NCBI GenBank assembly: GCA_023394955.1
Contig: JAEWZY010000029.1
Coordinates: 1-37,957, forward strand
DNA: 37,957 bases
Source: Bacillota bacterium
Lineage (GTDB): Bacteria; Bacillota; UBA4882; UBA8346
Direction: 5' to 3'
Under the pieces are notes generated by a model, which searched no databases, had not been told where the DNA came from, and was given only the letters and a program-made list of their open reading frames with translations. Shown here one piece after another: positions 16,232 through 24,750 of the stretch (the stretch's first letter is position 1; every line of letters begins with the position of its first letter). The position numbers were made by a program, and so were the translations under genes.

Positions 16232-18392
16232 ACTTCATTTTACATGAAAATTCCCTCTCTTCAAACCGACTTAGTAGATAAGTAAAACCATAGGCTAGAC
16301 AGGTACCAAGAGCAACCACACCGGAATCGTTAATTAAAAAAGCGGAGGTTCCTGATATAATAAGCGTTTTCCAAACTATACGCTCACTGTAATCAATCAT
16401 TTTTTTAGCGATTAATTTATTTAAAATAGTAATCGCAACCGCTAATAAGACCGTCTTGGTCCAAGCGCTATATACAATCAATTTGAGATTCATAGCCGCC
16501 TTTCTCGCAAAAATTTGCCAAGTTTGAGAAAAATTTAAATCGGTTATTAGTTGAAAAAAACGTCCTAAGTGAGTTTGAAAATTTGGATCTCGAAGGCTAT
16601 CCCACAAGCCAACTAACACAACCCCCAGAACAATACCGCCAAATGCCAATAATATTTTCCGGTTTTTCCAATCCAAACTATATAATTTAAAAACATAAAA
16701 TGAAAAGCCCATCAGCGCAGCCAAAGTCCCTCCAAAATTAATACCCCATTGAGGCCATCCCAAAACAATAACAGATAAACCCATAATTACTAAAGCAGGC
16801 CATTTACATTTGATAATTTCAGTAACCAAATGCGCTAATACTATAGTAACCGCTAAAAAAACGCCCATATACTCATTACCGATTCCATAATACCTTGAAC
16901 CTGCGACAGCGCTATATCCAAGAGCTGAAAAACGGATCAAATTCCAACCGGTGAACTGGTCTAAAATAATCCCCAACCATAAGCCCACCGATAAAAGCAG
17001 ATAGCGTTGATTGGCCGTTTTTACCTTCATTACCTTAAAAGATAGGATAAATGTCAGTATGAACAAGCCGACTTCCTGCCAAAAAGCGACCGGGGTCAAA
17101 GGCATAATTAACATCGCCAAAGGCAAGACAGAGATTATAATTAATAAGAACCCTCTACCAAGCCTTTTATTCAATAAAATACTAAGAGTGACTGCTAGCC
17201 ACCCGGTGGAAATGGTCCACAAATACCAGTCCAGTAAAGAACGTTGTGCCGAGTTCATCCGGTTAATTTTATCGTTTAATTTCATTAACTTAGCCAGGTG
17301 CCTATGGGAAGGATTAGAATGGATTGTTCTTCCTGCGATAGGACCGCCCGGTTTTAATCCCGCCATGTTTATCAACGTCGGTAATAGATCAATGTTAGCC
17401 ACTAACCCTTCCCAATTAGTAGTCCCGGAAGTCAATAATCCTTTGGGGTACCCAGCGCCCCTAATTATAATCGGAGCCAGCATATTCCGTTTGCTAACTC
17501 CTTCCCTTGATAAAGAAGGGCTTAATACTATTATCCGGCATTGATCGACAGACCATTTTAGAGTAGCGTCTCTGAGAAACCCGTCTAGACGTTTCCAAAT
17601 TTCCCTCTTTAATCGTATGTATTGAGCAGAAAGAAGCTCTTCACGAAACTTATCTAACCGGGCAAAATCTCCGAATTCTATCAAGATCAAACTACGGGGT
17701 TTAAATTGACTACTTATTTTATTTAATACTTCTTTGGAGTTAAAACGGTACCGATAAGGAAAAGAATGATCCTCTTCATTAATTTCCACGCCAACCTGGC
17801 CACTGTCTAAAATCCCTACTTGATCCATAAGAGTATAACCCCCGGGACGACTGGCGCCCACGAAAGTATCCTGATCACTATATAGATAAGTTTTCCAACC
17901 GTTGGAACGAAAAATTTGACCCAATAACCCAGGTTGGAGTGGCAAAGATTCAAGCTTAGCCTGGTTTTCGAGCCAACCAATCTCAGGAACTATCAAATTA
18001 TTATTGTTCGGATGAAATCCGGTACTCCATTTCCAGAAAGACCCCGATTGCTTGGACTTTATTGGTTCATCGGGTTTATAAGCGCCGCCTTTGAGCGGCG
18101 GAACAAAGCTGCGATTACCGCTTCCCAAGGTTAAAAAACCGCTTCCAGTATTAGTGTAACCGCTTCCAGTCCTAACGCTCATCACCCCGCAAGCCGACTC
18201 CCCAAGGAACTTACGGATAGTTGAATGTTGGCATTCAAGCAACTCAATACTTTCCGCTTTATCGATGGTGAGAAGTATAATCGGCTGGTCCTTATCATCC
18301 AACCGATCTGTCGGCAATGCTTTGGAATCAGTCACTATCAAGATCAAACCAACTAGGATAAGTAAAGCGATTTTTCCGAAAAAACGGTTCAT
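16215..18392 (-). CDS. Alkaline-phosphatase-superfamily-like multi-pass membrane protein
   Basis: Function unknown; 725 residues. A signal-anchor helix (about 6-20) precedes an extracytoplasmic domain of about 370 residues that resembles the alkaline phosphatase/sulfatase fold. It has IILLTIDKA near the start, TGSGFLTLGSGNRS at the place of the usual catalytic loop, and ANIDLLPTLINMAGL near its end. The C-terminal 330 residues carry about eight to ten hydrophobic segments, with GYSAVAGSRYYGIGNEYMGV between them. Several canonical metal ligands of active phosphatases are not obvious, so activity is uncertain. The start at 18392 has GAGGGAG seven bases upstream and follows truA by 14 nt. The last residues (KSGAGS) are encoded by the dispersed repeat at 16140-16231. 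Confidence 0.72.
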   Translation of the reverse strand: MNRFFGKIALLILVGLILIVTDSKALPTDRLDDKDQPIILLTIDKAESIELLECQHSTIRKFLGESACGVMSVRTGSGYTNTGSGFLTLGSGNRSFVPPLKGGAYKPDEPIKSKQSGSFWKWSTGFHPNNNNLIVPEIGWLENQAKLESLPLQPGLLGQIFRSNGWKTYLYSDQDTFVGASRPGGYTLMDQVGILDSGQVGVEINEEDHSFPYRYRFNSKEVLNKISSQFKPRSLILIEFGDFARLDKFREELLSAQYIRLKREIWKRLDGFLRDATLKWSVDQCRIIVLSPSLSREGVSKRNMLAPIIIRGAGYPKGLLTSGTTNWEGLVANIDLLPTLINMAGLKPGGPIAGRTIHSNPSHRHLAKLMKLNDKINRMNSAQRSLLDWYLWTISTGWLAVTLSILLNKRLGRGFLLIIISVLPLAMLIMPLTPVAFWQEVGLFILTFILSFKVMKVKTANQRYLLLSVGLWLGIILDQFTGWNLIRFSALGYSAVAGSRYYGIGNEYMGVFLAVTIVLAHLVTEIIKCKWPALVIMGLSVIVLGWPQWGINFGGTLAALMGFSFYVFKLYSLDWKNRKILLAFGGIVLGVVLVGLWDSLRDPNFQTHLGRFFQLITDLNFSQTWQIFARKAAMNLKLIVYSAWTKTVLLAVAITILNKLIAKKMIDYSERIVWKTLIISGTSAFLINDSGVVALGTCLAYGFTYLLSRFEEREFSCKMKSGAGS

Positions 18393-18406
18393 TTTTTCGC
18401 TCCCTC

Positions 18407-19150
18407 TTAATAGAATACTTCCTCCAAACACAAGCCTTTAGCAGGTGCTGTCGGGCCAGCTATCCTACGGTTCTGTTCCTCAAGGATGGTTTTGAATTGT
18501 CCAATGGATGACTTATCATTACCTACCAGAATCAAACTACCGATGATGTTGCGTACCATATGATATAAAAAACCGTCGGCATTAATGGTTAACTTAATAA
18601 GAGGACCATTTCGCTCCAAGCGGCAAAAATGAATTGTTCTAATAGTATTGAGCACGGTTGACCCGGCAGCTTGAAAACATTTAAAATCATGCTCGCCAAT
18701 GAGCAAACTGATGGCTTGTTTCATTTTGCTCAAATCCAATTGGCGCCGGTAATAATAGACAAAATTACGTTCGAAAAGCGGCCGTAATTGATCATTATAA
18801 ATCAAATAAGAATAGGTTTTATTTTTTGCTGAATAACGGGCGTGAAACTCTAAATCCATTTCGTTTACTGATTTAATTAAAATATCCTCTGGTAACAAGC
18901 TGTTTAGCGCCTTATGTATTTTAGCAACCGGCATTTGGTTCTCTGTTTTAAAGTTAACTACCTGGCCTAGGGCATGAACTCCGGCATCGGTTCTCCCCGC
19001 TCCGATGGTAGTAATCTTACTGTTTAAAATTTGGGACAAGTTATCTTCCAAGATCCCCTGAATTGTCGGGCCGTTTATTTGACGTTGAAATCCGGCGTAA
19101 TTGGTGCCTTCATAAGCCAGTACCATTTTTAGATTCCGAATCAAGGTCAA
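18407..19150 (-). CDS. truA: tRNA pseudouridine(38-40) synthase TruA
   Basis: Converts uridines 38-40 in the tRNA anticodon stem-loop to pseudouridine. The 247-residue length is standard. The catalytic Asp55 lies in GRTDAGVHA. Other marks are YEGTNYAGFQRQ (13-24), FHARYSAKNKTYSY and the C-terminal FLYHMVRNIIGSL. The start is TTG at 19150, with GGTGAT five bases upstream. It lies 101 nt after ecfT in the usual Bacillota order, but rplM and rpsI, which normally follow it, are missing here. Confidence 0.94.
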   Translation of the reverse strand: MTLIRNLKMVLAYEGTNYAGFQRQINGPTIQGILEDNLSQILNSKITTIGAGRTDAGVHALGQVVNFKTENQMPVAKIHKALNSLLPEDILIKSVNEMDLEFHARYSAKNKTYSYLIYNDQLRPLFERNFVYYYRRQLDLSKMKQAISLLIGEHDFKCFQAAGSTVLNTIRTIHFCRLERNGPLIKLTINADGFLYHMVRNIIGSLILVGNDKSSIGQFKTILEEQNRRIAGPTAPAKGLCLEEVFY

Positions 19151-19196
19151 TTTAAATCACCAAACTTCATCTTGGATTTAGTAATCAAAAAAAACA

Positions 19197-19225
19197 AATA
19201 TTGTCTTATTTCAATTTATGGTCAA
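19197..19225 (-). promoter_or_regulatory. Possible promoter upstream of truA
   Basis: On the minus strand TTGACC (19225-19220) and AATATT (19202-19197) are 17 nt apart, in the 101-nt gap between ecfT and truA. The -35 hexamer is good; the -10 matches only four of six positions. Confidence 0.3.
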
Positions 19226-19251
19226 TGATAATCTCTTGATAATCTTATACT

Positions 19252-20016
19252 TCATTTAAGGGAAATTATCGTGACATATATTGTTAAAAGAGAGGATAAG
19301 CCGATTATTAAGTAATCCGGAACCTTTAGTTTTAAATCCTCTATTGAGCTTCGACGGATCCCCGGCTGGTAACCCCTTGCCTCCATTGCTACAGCCAATG
19401 CGGTAGCTTTTCGAATGCTGCCTAAAAATACAGGAATAATCGTGCTTTTGATCCAACCCGAGCAGTTTTTTAAAGTGAACCCTGGTTTAATACCTCTGAT
19501 CCTTTGAGCTATCATGATGTTTTCGCTCTCATAAAACAATTCCGGCATTAATCTAACTACTAATCCCACCATTAATGGTAGATCTATTCCTCTACCGAAC
19601 CTTTCCAAAGGTTTAAATAATCTGGTAAGCCCTTCCACCAAAACAAGGGGTTTAGTGACATAAATTAACCACATGGCTATTAACAACATCACCGCTAATC
19701 GTAATAGAATAGTTAGAGCGCCGGGAAAATTACGGTTTAGTCTAAAAAGCCAACTTTCTTGGAAAGGTGCTAGCAAATTAACGACAAACGGTATTAAAAG
19801 CAGCCATTGGAACTTTCTAACGACTTTCCATCCTAAACGCCAAGGCAATTTAGAAGTCCGATACAAAATGATCGTTACTAAACAAATAAAACCAAGGCTG
19901 ATTCCCCGGCTGGATAGTACTAGCAACATTATTGCCAAAACGAAAACGATTTTACTACGAGGATCAATATTATGCCAAAACGAATGCCCCTGGTAATAGG
20001 TTCCAATCCAATTCAT
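19252..20016 (-). CDS. ecfT: ECF transporter transmembrane component EcfT
   Basis: The membrane scaffold of an energy-coupling-factor transporter for vitamins or metals. The 254-residue protein has several hydrophobic segments and, in the cytoplasmic coupling region, the two Ala-Arg-Gly-type motifs: IAQRIRGIKPG (about 169-179) and AMEARGYQPG (210-219). It starts five bases after ecfA2 on the same strand and completes the A1-A2-T module. Substrate is set by separate S proteins, none of which is in this window. The ribosome binding site is weak, which fits translational coupling to ecfA2. Confidence 0.93.
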   Translation of the reverse strand: MNWIGTYYQGHSFWHNIDPRSKIVFVLAIMLLVLSSRGISLGFICLVTIILYRTSKLPWRLGWKVVRKFQWLLLIPFVVNLLAPFQESWLFRLNRNFPGALTILLRLAVMLLIAMWLIYVTKPLVLVEGLTRLFKPLERFGRGIDLPLMVGLVVRLMPELFYESENIMIAQRIRGIKPGFTLKNCSGWIKSTIIPVFLGSIRKATALAVAMEARGYQPGIRRSSIEDLKLKVPDYLIIGLSSLLTIYVTIISLK

Positions 20017-20021
20017 AATAA

Positions 20022-20786
20022 TTAAACCATCAATTCCTGTTTTAAATCTTCCGGAATTCCTTTCGCTTTTAATTCTAAGATCTCCGGAATAGCTAACCCT
20101 AGCTTAGTTATTAACTCAATATTCTTGTCAAAATCATTTTTATCAAAATCAGCCACTAACTTTCCTTTATCTAAAACCAGATACCGATCGGCCTGCCGGT
20201 AAAGAAAATCAAGGTCATGACTGACGATTAACACCAATTTATGTTCCTTTCGAAAGCCTTCGATTATTTGAGTAGCCATCTCTAAACCGTTAAAATCCAG
20301 GCCAACTGTTGGTTCATCTAATAATAACACCTTCGGGTCAAGAGCCAAGATACTAGCCATAGCTACTCGCCGTTGTTCGCCGCCGCTCAACTTAAACGGT
20401 GATTGATTGGTTTTTCCCAAATAACCAATTTTTTTTAGGGCTAATTGAACTTTTTCATCAATTTCAGTTTTATTTAGACCGCGGTTTTCCAAGGCAAACG
20501 CCATCTCTTGGTATACTGTTTCATTGAAAAATTGGACTTCAGGTTCTTGGATTATTAAACCAACTTCTTGCGGAATCCGGTTTTGACCGTCAAATAAAAC
20601 TGCGCCGGAATCCGGTATTAAAACACCTGCTAAACACCTTAACAAACAACTTTTCCCCGAACCGCTCGGGCCGATTATGCCGATGATCTCCCCCCGGCTG
20701 ATTGAAAAAGATAAGTCATCAAGCGCGAAAGTTTGATATTGATTCTCACGATTATATATATAAGATAAAGATTTGACCTCAATCAA
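20022..20786 (-). CDS. ecfA2: ECF transporter ATPase EcfA2
   Basis: One of two ATPases that power ECF transport. ABC motifs are complete: Walker A GPSGSGKS (39-46), Q-loop Gln80 in GLIIQEPEVQFF, signature LSGGEQ (133-138), Walker B with LLLDEP (154-159) and H-loop His190. The EPEVQFFNETVYQEMAF stretch after the Q-loop is that of EcfA2 rather than EcfA1. The start is TTG at 20786, overlapping the end of ecfA1 by eight bases, with AGAGGA upstream. The protein is 254 residues. Confidence 0.93.
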   Translation of the reverse strand: MIEVKSLSYIYNRENQYQTFALDDLSFSISRGEIIGIIGPSGSGKSCLLRCLAGVLIPDSGAVLFDGQNRIPQEVGLIIQEPEVQFFNETVYQEMAFALENRGLNKTEIDEKVQLALKKIGYLGKTNQSPFKLSGGEQRRVAMASILALDPKVLLLDEPTVGLDFNGLEMATQIIEGFRKEHKLVLIVSHDLDFLYRQADRYLVLDKGKLVADFDKNDFDKNIELITKLGLAIPEILELKAKGIPEDLKQELMV

Positions 20787-21543
20787 TTATAATCCTCTCC
20801 GGTCCAAAGATCGCTCCGGAAATTCGCTCCGGAAATTCCCACTCTAAGAACTGCAATGGAGCAGGTGTCAAACTATGCCCTTTCAAAAAAACTTTTGAAT
20901 TCAGATCCTTTAATGACACTGTATTAAGCTGGCCTTCCTTCGTTAAAACCATCCAACTTTTAGTATGCCTAATACTACGAACTTCATGGTCAAACCAGAT
21001 AATCGCTGTTTCCTGGAGAACGTTTTCCGATAGGCATTTTAGGAAAATGGTTTGGGCTTCCTTATCCAGCATCGCCATTGGTTCATCTAGGATTAAGATT
21101 TGAGGTTCGGTGATTAAAACCGATGCTAAAGCCAGACGGCGTAATTCACCGCCTGAGAGTTGGTTGATATTATAATGCCGTTTCGCTGTTAGCTTAAATT
21201 TAGATAAAAACTTTTTCACTCTATTTTGGAGTTCATCGGTAGCCAAATTCTTAAGGCTTAAACCAAAAGCCAGATCATCCTCCACAGTAGAACCAACCAT
21301 TTGATGCAAACTATTTTGGAAGACCACTCCTACCCTTGGCCGTTCCCTAAAACAGCAAATCTCACCCATGGTAGGAGCGATTAAACCGGCGATCAAAAGC
21401 GCCATAGTGCTTTTACCGCTCCCATTTGGGCCCAAGATGGAAACCCGGTCTCCTTGGTTGATTTCGAAATTAACCGTAGAAAGGATTGGGGCCTGCTCTG
21501 GATACCCAAAGCCGACCCCATTCATTGCTATCAATTTCGTCAT
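20779..21543 (-). CDS. ecfA1: ECF transporter ATPase EcfA1
   Basis: The partner ATPase of EcfA2. Walker A is GPNGSGKS (38-45), the Q-loop is Gln76 in GVVFQNSLHQMVGSTVEDDLAFG, the signature is LSGGE (129-133), Walker B is ILDEP (151-155) and the H-loop is His186 in IIWFDHE. The segment between Walker A and the Q-loop is about 15 residues shorter than in typical EcfA1, and the whole protein has 254 residues against a usual 275-285. The last 14-15 residues follow a perfect 13-nt tandem duplication that shifts the frame, so the present C-terminus may be secondary. The gene starts six bases after rplQ. Confidence 0.92.
   Translation of the reverse strand: MTKLIAMNGVGFGYPEQAPILSTVNFEINQGDRVSILGPNGSGKSTMALLIAGLIAPTMGEICCFRERPRVGVVFQNSLHQMVGSTVEDDLAFGLSLKNLATDELQNRVKKFLSKFKLTAKRHYNINQLSGGELRRLALASVLITEPQILILDEPMAMLDKEAQTIFLKCLSENVLQETAIIWFDHEVRSIRHTKSWMVLTKEGQLNTVSLKDLNSKVFLKGHSLTPAPLQFLEWEFPERISGAIFGPERIIID
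20812..20837. repeat. Perfect 13-nt tandem duplication within ecfA1
   Basis: CGCTCCGGAAATT occurs twice in direct succession (20812-20824 and 20825-20837). It lies in the last 50 bases of ecfA1, and 13 is not a multiple of three. Confidence 0.85.
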
Positions 21544-21549
21544 TTACTC

Positions 21550-21888
21550 TTAAACCAGCTCCAGGATTACCATTGACGCAGCATCGCCCCGTCTGGGCCC
21601 AATCTTTAAGATTCTGGTATAACCTCCATTACGGTCGGAATAACGACCGGCGGTAGTCTCAAACAATTTTTGCAAAACATCCGGCTGGGTAATCACTTCA
21701 GCTGCTAAACGCCGGGAATGTAAATCCCCTTTTTTGGCTAATGTGATCATTTTTTCAGCTAACGAACGGGCCTCTTTCGCTTTAATCTCTGTAGTGACAA
21801 TCTTATCATTAGCGATTAACGAAGTTACCAACGCCCTAAACATTGCTTTTCGATGAGACGAAGATCGTCCTAACTTTCGTTTCAGCAT
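21550..21888 (-). CDS. rplQ: 50S ribosomal protein L17
   Basis: A large-subunit protein near the exit tunnel. The 112 residues open with KRKLGRSSSHRKAMFRALVTSL and end with GPRRGDAASMVILELV, both typical. AAGGAGGAT precedes the ATG. It lies 92 nt after rpoA, the standard order, and six bases before ecfA1, so the transporter genes probably ride on ribosomal transcription. Confidence 0.98.
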   Translation of the reverse strand: MLKRKLGRSSSHRKAMFRALVTSLIANDKIVTTEIKAKEARSLAEKMITLAKKGDLHSRRLAAEVITQPDVLQKLFETTAGRYSDRNGGYTRILKIGPRRGDAASMVILELV

Positions 21889-21980
21889 CTTTTTAATCCT
21901 CCTTAACTACCAAATGCTAACGATGGGGGGACAGTAAACCCTGAATCATAATAACCTAGGCCAACAAATTTTGCCCCAGT

Positions 21981-22928
21981 TTACTCTTCCGACTTTCGTA
22001 ACGAAAGCCCCAAACTGATGAGCTTCTGTTCAACTTCTTCCAAGGATTTCCGACCCAGATTTCTAACTTTCATCATGTCTTCTTCAGTTTTACGAGTCAA
22101 TTCTTCGACACTGTTAATTCCGGCCCGTTTCAGACAGTTATATGACCGAACGGAAAGATCCAGCTCTTCAATGGTCATTTCTAAAATCTTATTCTTCGAT
22201 TCTTCCTCTTTCTCTACCATAATCTCAGCTTTACCCGCGGTCTGGCTTAAGTTCACAAATAGCATCAAGTGTTCATTCATAATTTTAGCAGCTAACGAAA
22301 CCGCTTCCATCGGGCTAATACTTCCATCCGTCCAGACTTCCAGCACTAATTTATCATAATCAGTAATCTGACCGACCCGGGTATGCTGTACCACATAATT
22401 TACCTTGTTCACCGGGGAAAAGTGAGCATCCACTGCAATGACGCCAATTATGTTCTCAGCATTTTTAATCCGCTCCGCCGTCAAATAACCCCGTCCACGA
22501 TCGATGGTTATTTCCGCTTTTAAAACCCCGCCATCCGACACAGTCGCCAGATAGAGATCAGGATTGAGAATTTCCACATCGCTAGGAACTTCAATATCTG
22601 CGGCTGTTACTCTTTTAGAGTCCTTAATATTCAAGTAAACTCTTTTCGGACAATCACCATGGACCTTTATTAACAGCTGTTTTAGGTTCAGAATAATATC
22701 AGTGGTATCCTCAACAACCCCCGGAATCGTTGAAAACTCATGAAGAACTCCATCGATTTTGATTGATGTGACTGCATACCCCGGCAGGGAAGAGAGGAGG
22801 ATCCGCCGTAGCGAATTGCCCAGTGTTGTTCCATAGCCTCTTTCCAAAGGTTCAACGACGAAGACTCCGTAACGTTCTCGGTCATCAGTTTCTTCTATGG
22901 TAATTTTGGGCTTTTCAATCTCGATCAA
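21981..22928 (-). CDS. rpoA: RNA polymerase alpha subunit
   Basis: Scaffold for RNA polymerase assembly and contact site for activators and UP elements. The 315-residue protein has the N-terminal dimer domain (LERGYGTTLGNSLRRILLSSLPG, about 29-51), a Lys/Glu linker near 240, and the C-terminal DNA-binding domain (LDLSVRSYNCLKRAGI, then VRNLGRKSLEEV). The start codon is TTG at 22928, with AAGGAGGG seven bases upstream; no ATG is suitably placed. Third gene of the alpha-type block, 95 nt after rpsD. Confidence 0.98.
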   Translation of the reverse strand: MIEIEKPKITIEETDDRERYGVFVVEPLERGYGTTLGNSLRRILLSSLPGYAVTSIKIDGVLHEFSTIPGVVEDTTDIILNLKQLLIKVHGDCPKRVYLNIKDSKRVTAADIEVPSDVEILNPDLYLATVSDGGVLKAEITIDRGRGYLTAERIKNAENIIGVIAVDAHFSPVNKVNYVVQHTRVGQITDYDKLVLEVWTDGSISPMEAVSLAAKIMNEHLMLFVNLSQTAGKAEIMVEKEEESKNKILEMTIEELDLSVRSYNCLKRAGINSVEELTRKTEEDMMKVRNLGRKSLEEVEQKLISLGLSLRKSEE

Positions 22929-23023
22929 TAAATAACCCTCCTTCTTAAGTTTCTACCTCGTTAAACCAATTGCTTAAATTTAACAAAGTAACTAATAACA
23001 AACGCTATAATACTTTTCTATTC

Positions 23024-23650
23024 TTACCGGGAATACAACTCAACGATCAAATGCTCTTGAATCTGAATATCAATTTGTTCACGAACCGGTAAAGTCTTAA
23101 CTTTGCCACTATGACTATTGACATCTACTTCCAACCATTCAGGAACAGTATGACTGGCCGCCCCTTCTAAAAGCTCCTTTAGCTTTGGCGAACCCAGGCT
23201 GCCTTCTTTAATACTAATAACATCACCGGCTTTAACTAGAAAAGAAGGAATATTAACCTTTTTCCCGTTTACTAGAAAATGGCCGTGCCTGACTAATTGC
23301 CGGGCTTCCTTCCTGGAAACCGCATAGCCCAACCGGTAGACCACATTGTCCAGCCTACTCTCTAAAATTTGGAGTAAATTTTCACCGGTGATGCCTTTCT
23401 TACTCTCAGCCAATGAAAAATATCCTGAAAATTGGCGCTCTAAAATTCCATAAATCCTACGTAATTTTTGTTTTTCCCTTAATTGCAATCCGTATTCCGA
23501 AATCTTCTTGCGGCTCTGTCCGTGTTCTCCAGGGGCATAGCTACGACGTCCGACACTGCATTTATTTGTATAGCATCGTTCCCCTTTTAAATAAAGTTTC
23601 TCGCCTTCACGGCGGCATAATCTACAAGCTGCTTCAGTGTATCGTGCCAT
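23024..23650 (-). CDS. rpsD: 30S ribosomal protein S4 (zinc-binding form)
   Basis: A primary 16S rRNA-binding protein. The 208 residues carry four N-terminal Cys in CRLCRREGEKLYLKGERC and NKC, i.e. the zinc-binding (C+) form. The S4 RNA-binding domain follows (SRLDNVVYRLGYAVSRKEARQLVRHGHFLVNG). In other Bacillota S4 represses its own gene; no leader element is obvious in the 21-nt gap to rpsK. GGGAGGTG precedes the ATG. Confidence 0.98.
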   Translation of the reverse strand: MARYTEAACRLCRREGEKLYLKGERCYTNKCSVGRRSYAPGEHGQSRKKISEYGLQLREKQKLRRIYGILERQFSGYFSLAESKKGITGENLLQILESRLDNVVYRLGYAVSRKEARQLVRHGHFLVNGKKVNIPSFLVKAGDVISIKEGSLGSPKLKELLEGAASHTVPEWLEVDVNSHSGKVKTLPVREQIDIQIQEHLIVELYSR

Positions 23651-23671
23651 AGAGTTTCAAACACCTCCCAT

Positions 23672-24076
23672 TTATACTCGACGACGTTTTGGCGGACGAC
23701 ACCCGTTATGTGGAATCGGTGTGACATCCTTAATTAAATTTACGAACAAACCTGCAGCTTGCAACGAACGTATCGCTGCTTCCCGTCCGGCCCCAGGTCC
23801 TTTAACGTAAACTTCGACATTTTTCATTCCATAATCCATAGCGACTTTGGCAGCTTGTTCAGCAGCCATTCCCGCCGCAAAAGGAGTGCTTTTTCGGGAA
23901 CCTTTAAATCCCATATTTCCGGCGCTTGACCATGCCAACACATTTCCCGTGGTGTCGGTAATGGTGACAACAGTATTGTTAAAAGTGGAATGAATATGTG
24001 CTACTCCACTGTCGATCTGTTTGCGTTCCTTTTTACGGGTCCGTGCGCCTTTTCTTGCAGTAGCAGTTCTGGCCAT
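23672..24076 (-). CDS. rpsK: 30S ribosomal protein S11
   Basis: A platform protein of the small subunit near the mRNA exit. The 134 residues contain GVAHIHSTFNNTVVTITD (24-41) and the GPGAGREAAIRSLQAAG motif, and end with PPKRRRV. It lies 16 nt after rpsM. An AGGAGG-like site precedes the ATG. Confidence 0.98.
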   Translation of the reverse strand: MARTATARKGARTRKKERKQIDSGVAHIHSTFNNTVVTITDTTGNVLAWSSAGNMGFKGSRKSTPFAAGMAAEQAAKVAMDYGMKNVEVYVKGPGAGREAAIRSLQAAGLFVNLIKDVTPIPHNGCRPPKRRRV

Positions 24077-24092
24077 TTATTCTTTACCTCCT

Positions 24093-24464
24093 TTATTTCT
24101 TTCGCTTGCCCCCAACCGTACGTTTAGGCCCCTTCCGGGTTCGCGCATTTGTTTTAGTGCGTTGGCCTCTAACCGGTAACCCACGGCGATGACGTAACCC
24201 GCGATAGCTGCCGATCTCAATCAAACGCTTGATATTCATTGATTCTTCACGCCGAAGATCGCCTTCAACCTTGTAGTCCCGGTCAATCACTTCACGCAGT
24301 TTAGTAATTTCTTCTTCAGTAAGGTCCCGTACCCGGGTATCAGGATTAATTCCGGTTTTGGCTAAAACTTCATTCGAAGTGGTCCGCCCTAAGCCATAAA
24401 TATATGTCAGAGCTATTTCTACCCTTTTTTCACGGGGTAAATCCACACCTGCAATACGTGCCAT
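24093..24464 (-). CDS. rpsM: 30S ribosomal protein S13
   Basis: A small-subunit head protein that contacts P-site tRNA and the L5 bridge. The 123-residue protein begins MARIAGVDLPREKRVEIALTY. RGLRHRRGLPVRGQRT and the basic tail GPKRTVGGKRKK are typical. AAGGAGGTAA lies before the ATG. The gap to the upstream rpmJ holds a double inverted repeat. Confidence 0.98.
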   Translation of the reverse strand: MARIAGVDLPREKRVEIALTYIYGLGRTTSNEVLAKTGINPDTRVRDLTEEEITKLREVIDRDYKVEGDLRREESMNIKRLIEIGSYRGLRHRRGLPVRGQRTKTNARTRKGPKRTVGGKRKK

Positions 24465-24492
24465 TTTATTACCTCCTTATTTTCCGGACGAT

Positions 24493-24547
24493 AGGCATGG
24501 TTCAAAGGCTAACATCCTAATACCTAAATTCCTTTGCCTAAATGCCT
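24493..24547. repeat. Two nested inverted repeats in the rpmJ-rpsM gap
   Basis: AGGCAT (24493-24498) pairs with ATGCCT (24542-24547), and inside it CAAAGG (24503-24508) pairs with CCTTTG (24531-24536). Both arms lie symmetrically, with four- and five-base bulges, around a 22-nt loop. The structure lies just upstream of the rpsM ribosome binding site and could act on its translation. Confidence 0.45.
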
Positions 24548-24558
24548 GTAGCCACTAA

Positions 24559-24672
24559 TTAACCTTGTTTTTGCTTATGCTTAGGATTAGTACAAATTAT
24601 CCGTAAAGAACCTTTTCTTCTGATGATTTTACAATGTTCACAAATGGGTTTAACGGAAGGTCTGACTTTCAT
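24559..24672 (-). CDS. rpmJ: 50S ribosomal protein L36 (zinc-binding form)
   Basis: The smallest large-subunit protein, 37 residues. Reading the minus strand gives MKVRPSVKPICEHCKII, then a basic stretch, and ends NPKHKQKQG. The zinc ligands Cys11, Cys14, Cys27 and His32 are all present. AAGGAGGATTTTAC precedes the ATG. It occupies the normal place between infA and rpsM. Confidence 0.97.
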   Translation of the reverse strand: MKVRPSVKPICEHCKIIRRKGSLRIICTNPKHKQKQG

Positions 24673-24750
24673 GTAAAATCCTCCTTATTATGCCAACTTT
24701 ATTAGTTTCTATTGTAAACACAAGAGTAAGGGTTATCCGGTAAATTCGAA

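Noticed and set aside
17011..17544. Plus-strand open frame of 177 codons opposite the phosphatase-like gene
   Set aside because: It is fully antisense to a clearly coding membrane-protein gene, has no binding site, and shows no domain.
22929..23023. TATAAT at about 23009 as a promoter in the rpsD-rpoA gap
   Set aside because: The hexamer is on the plus strand, opposite to the genes, and has no partner -35 box.
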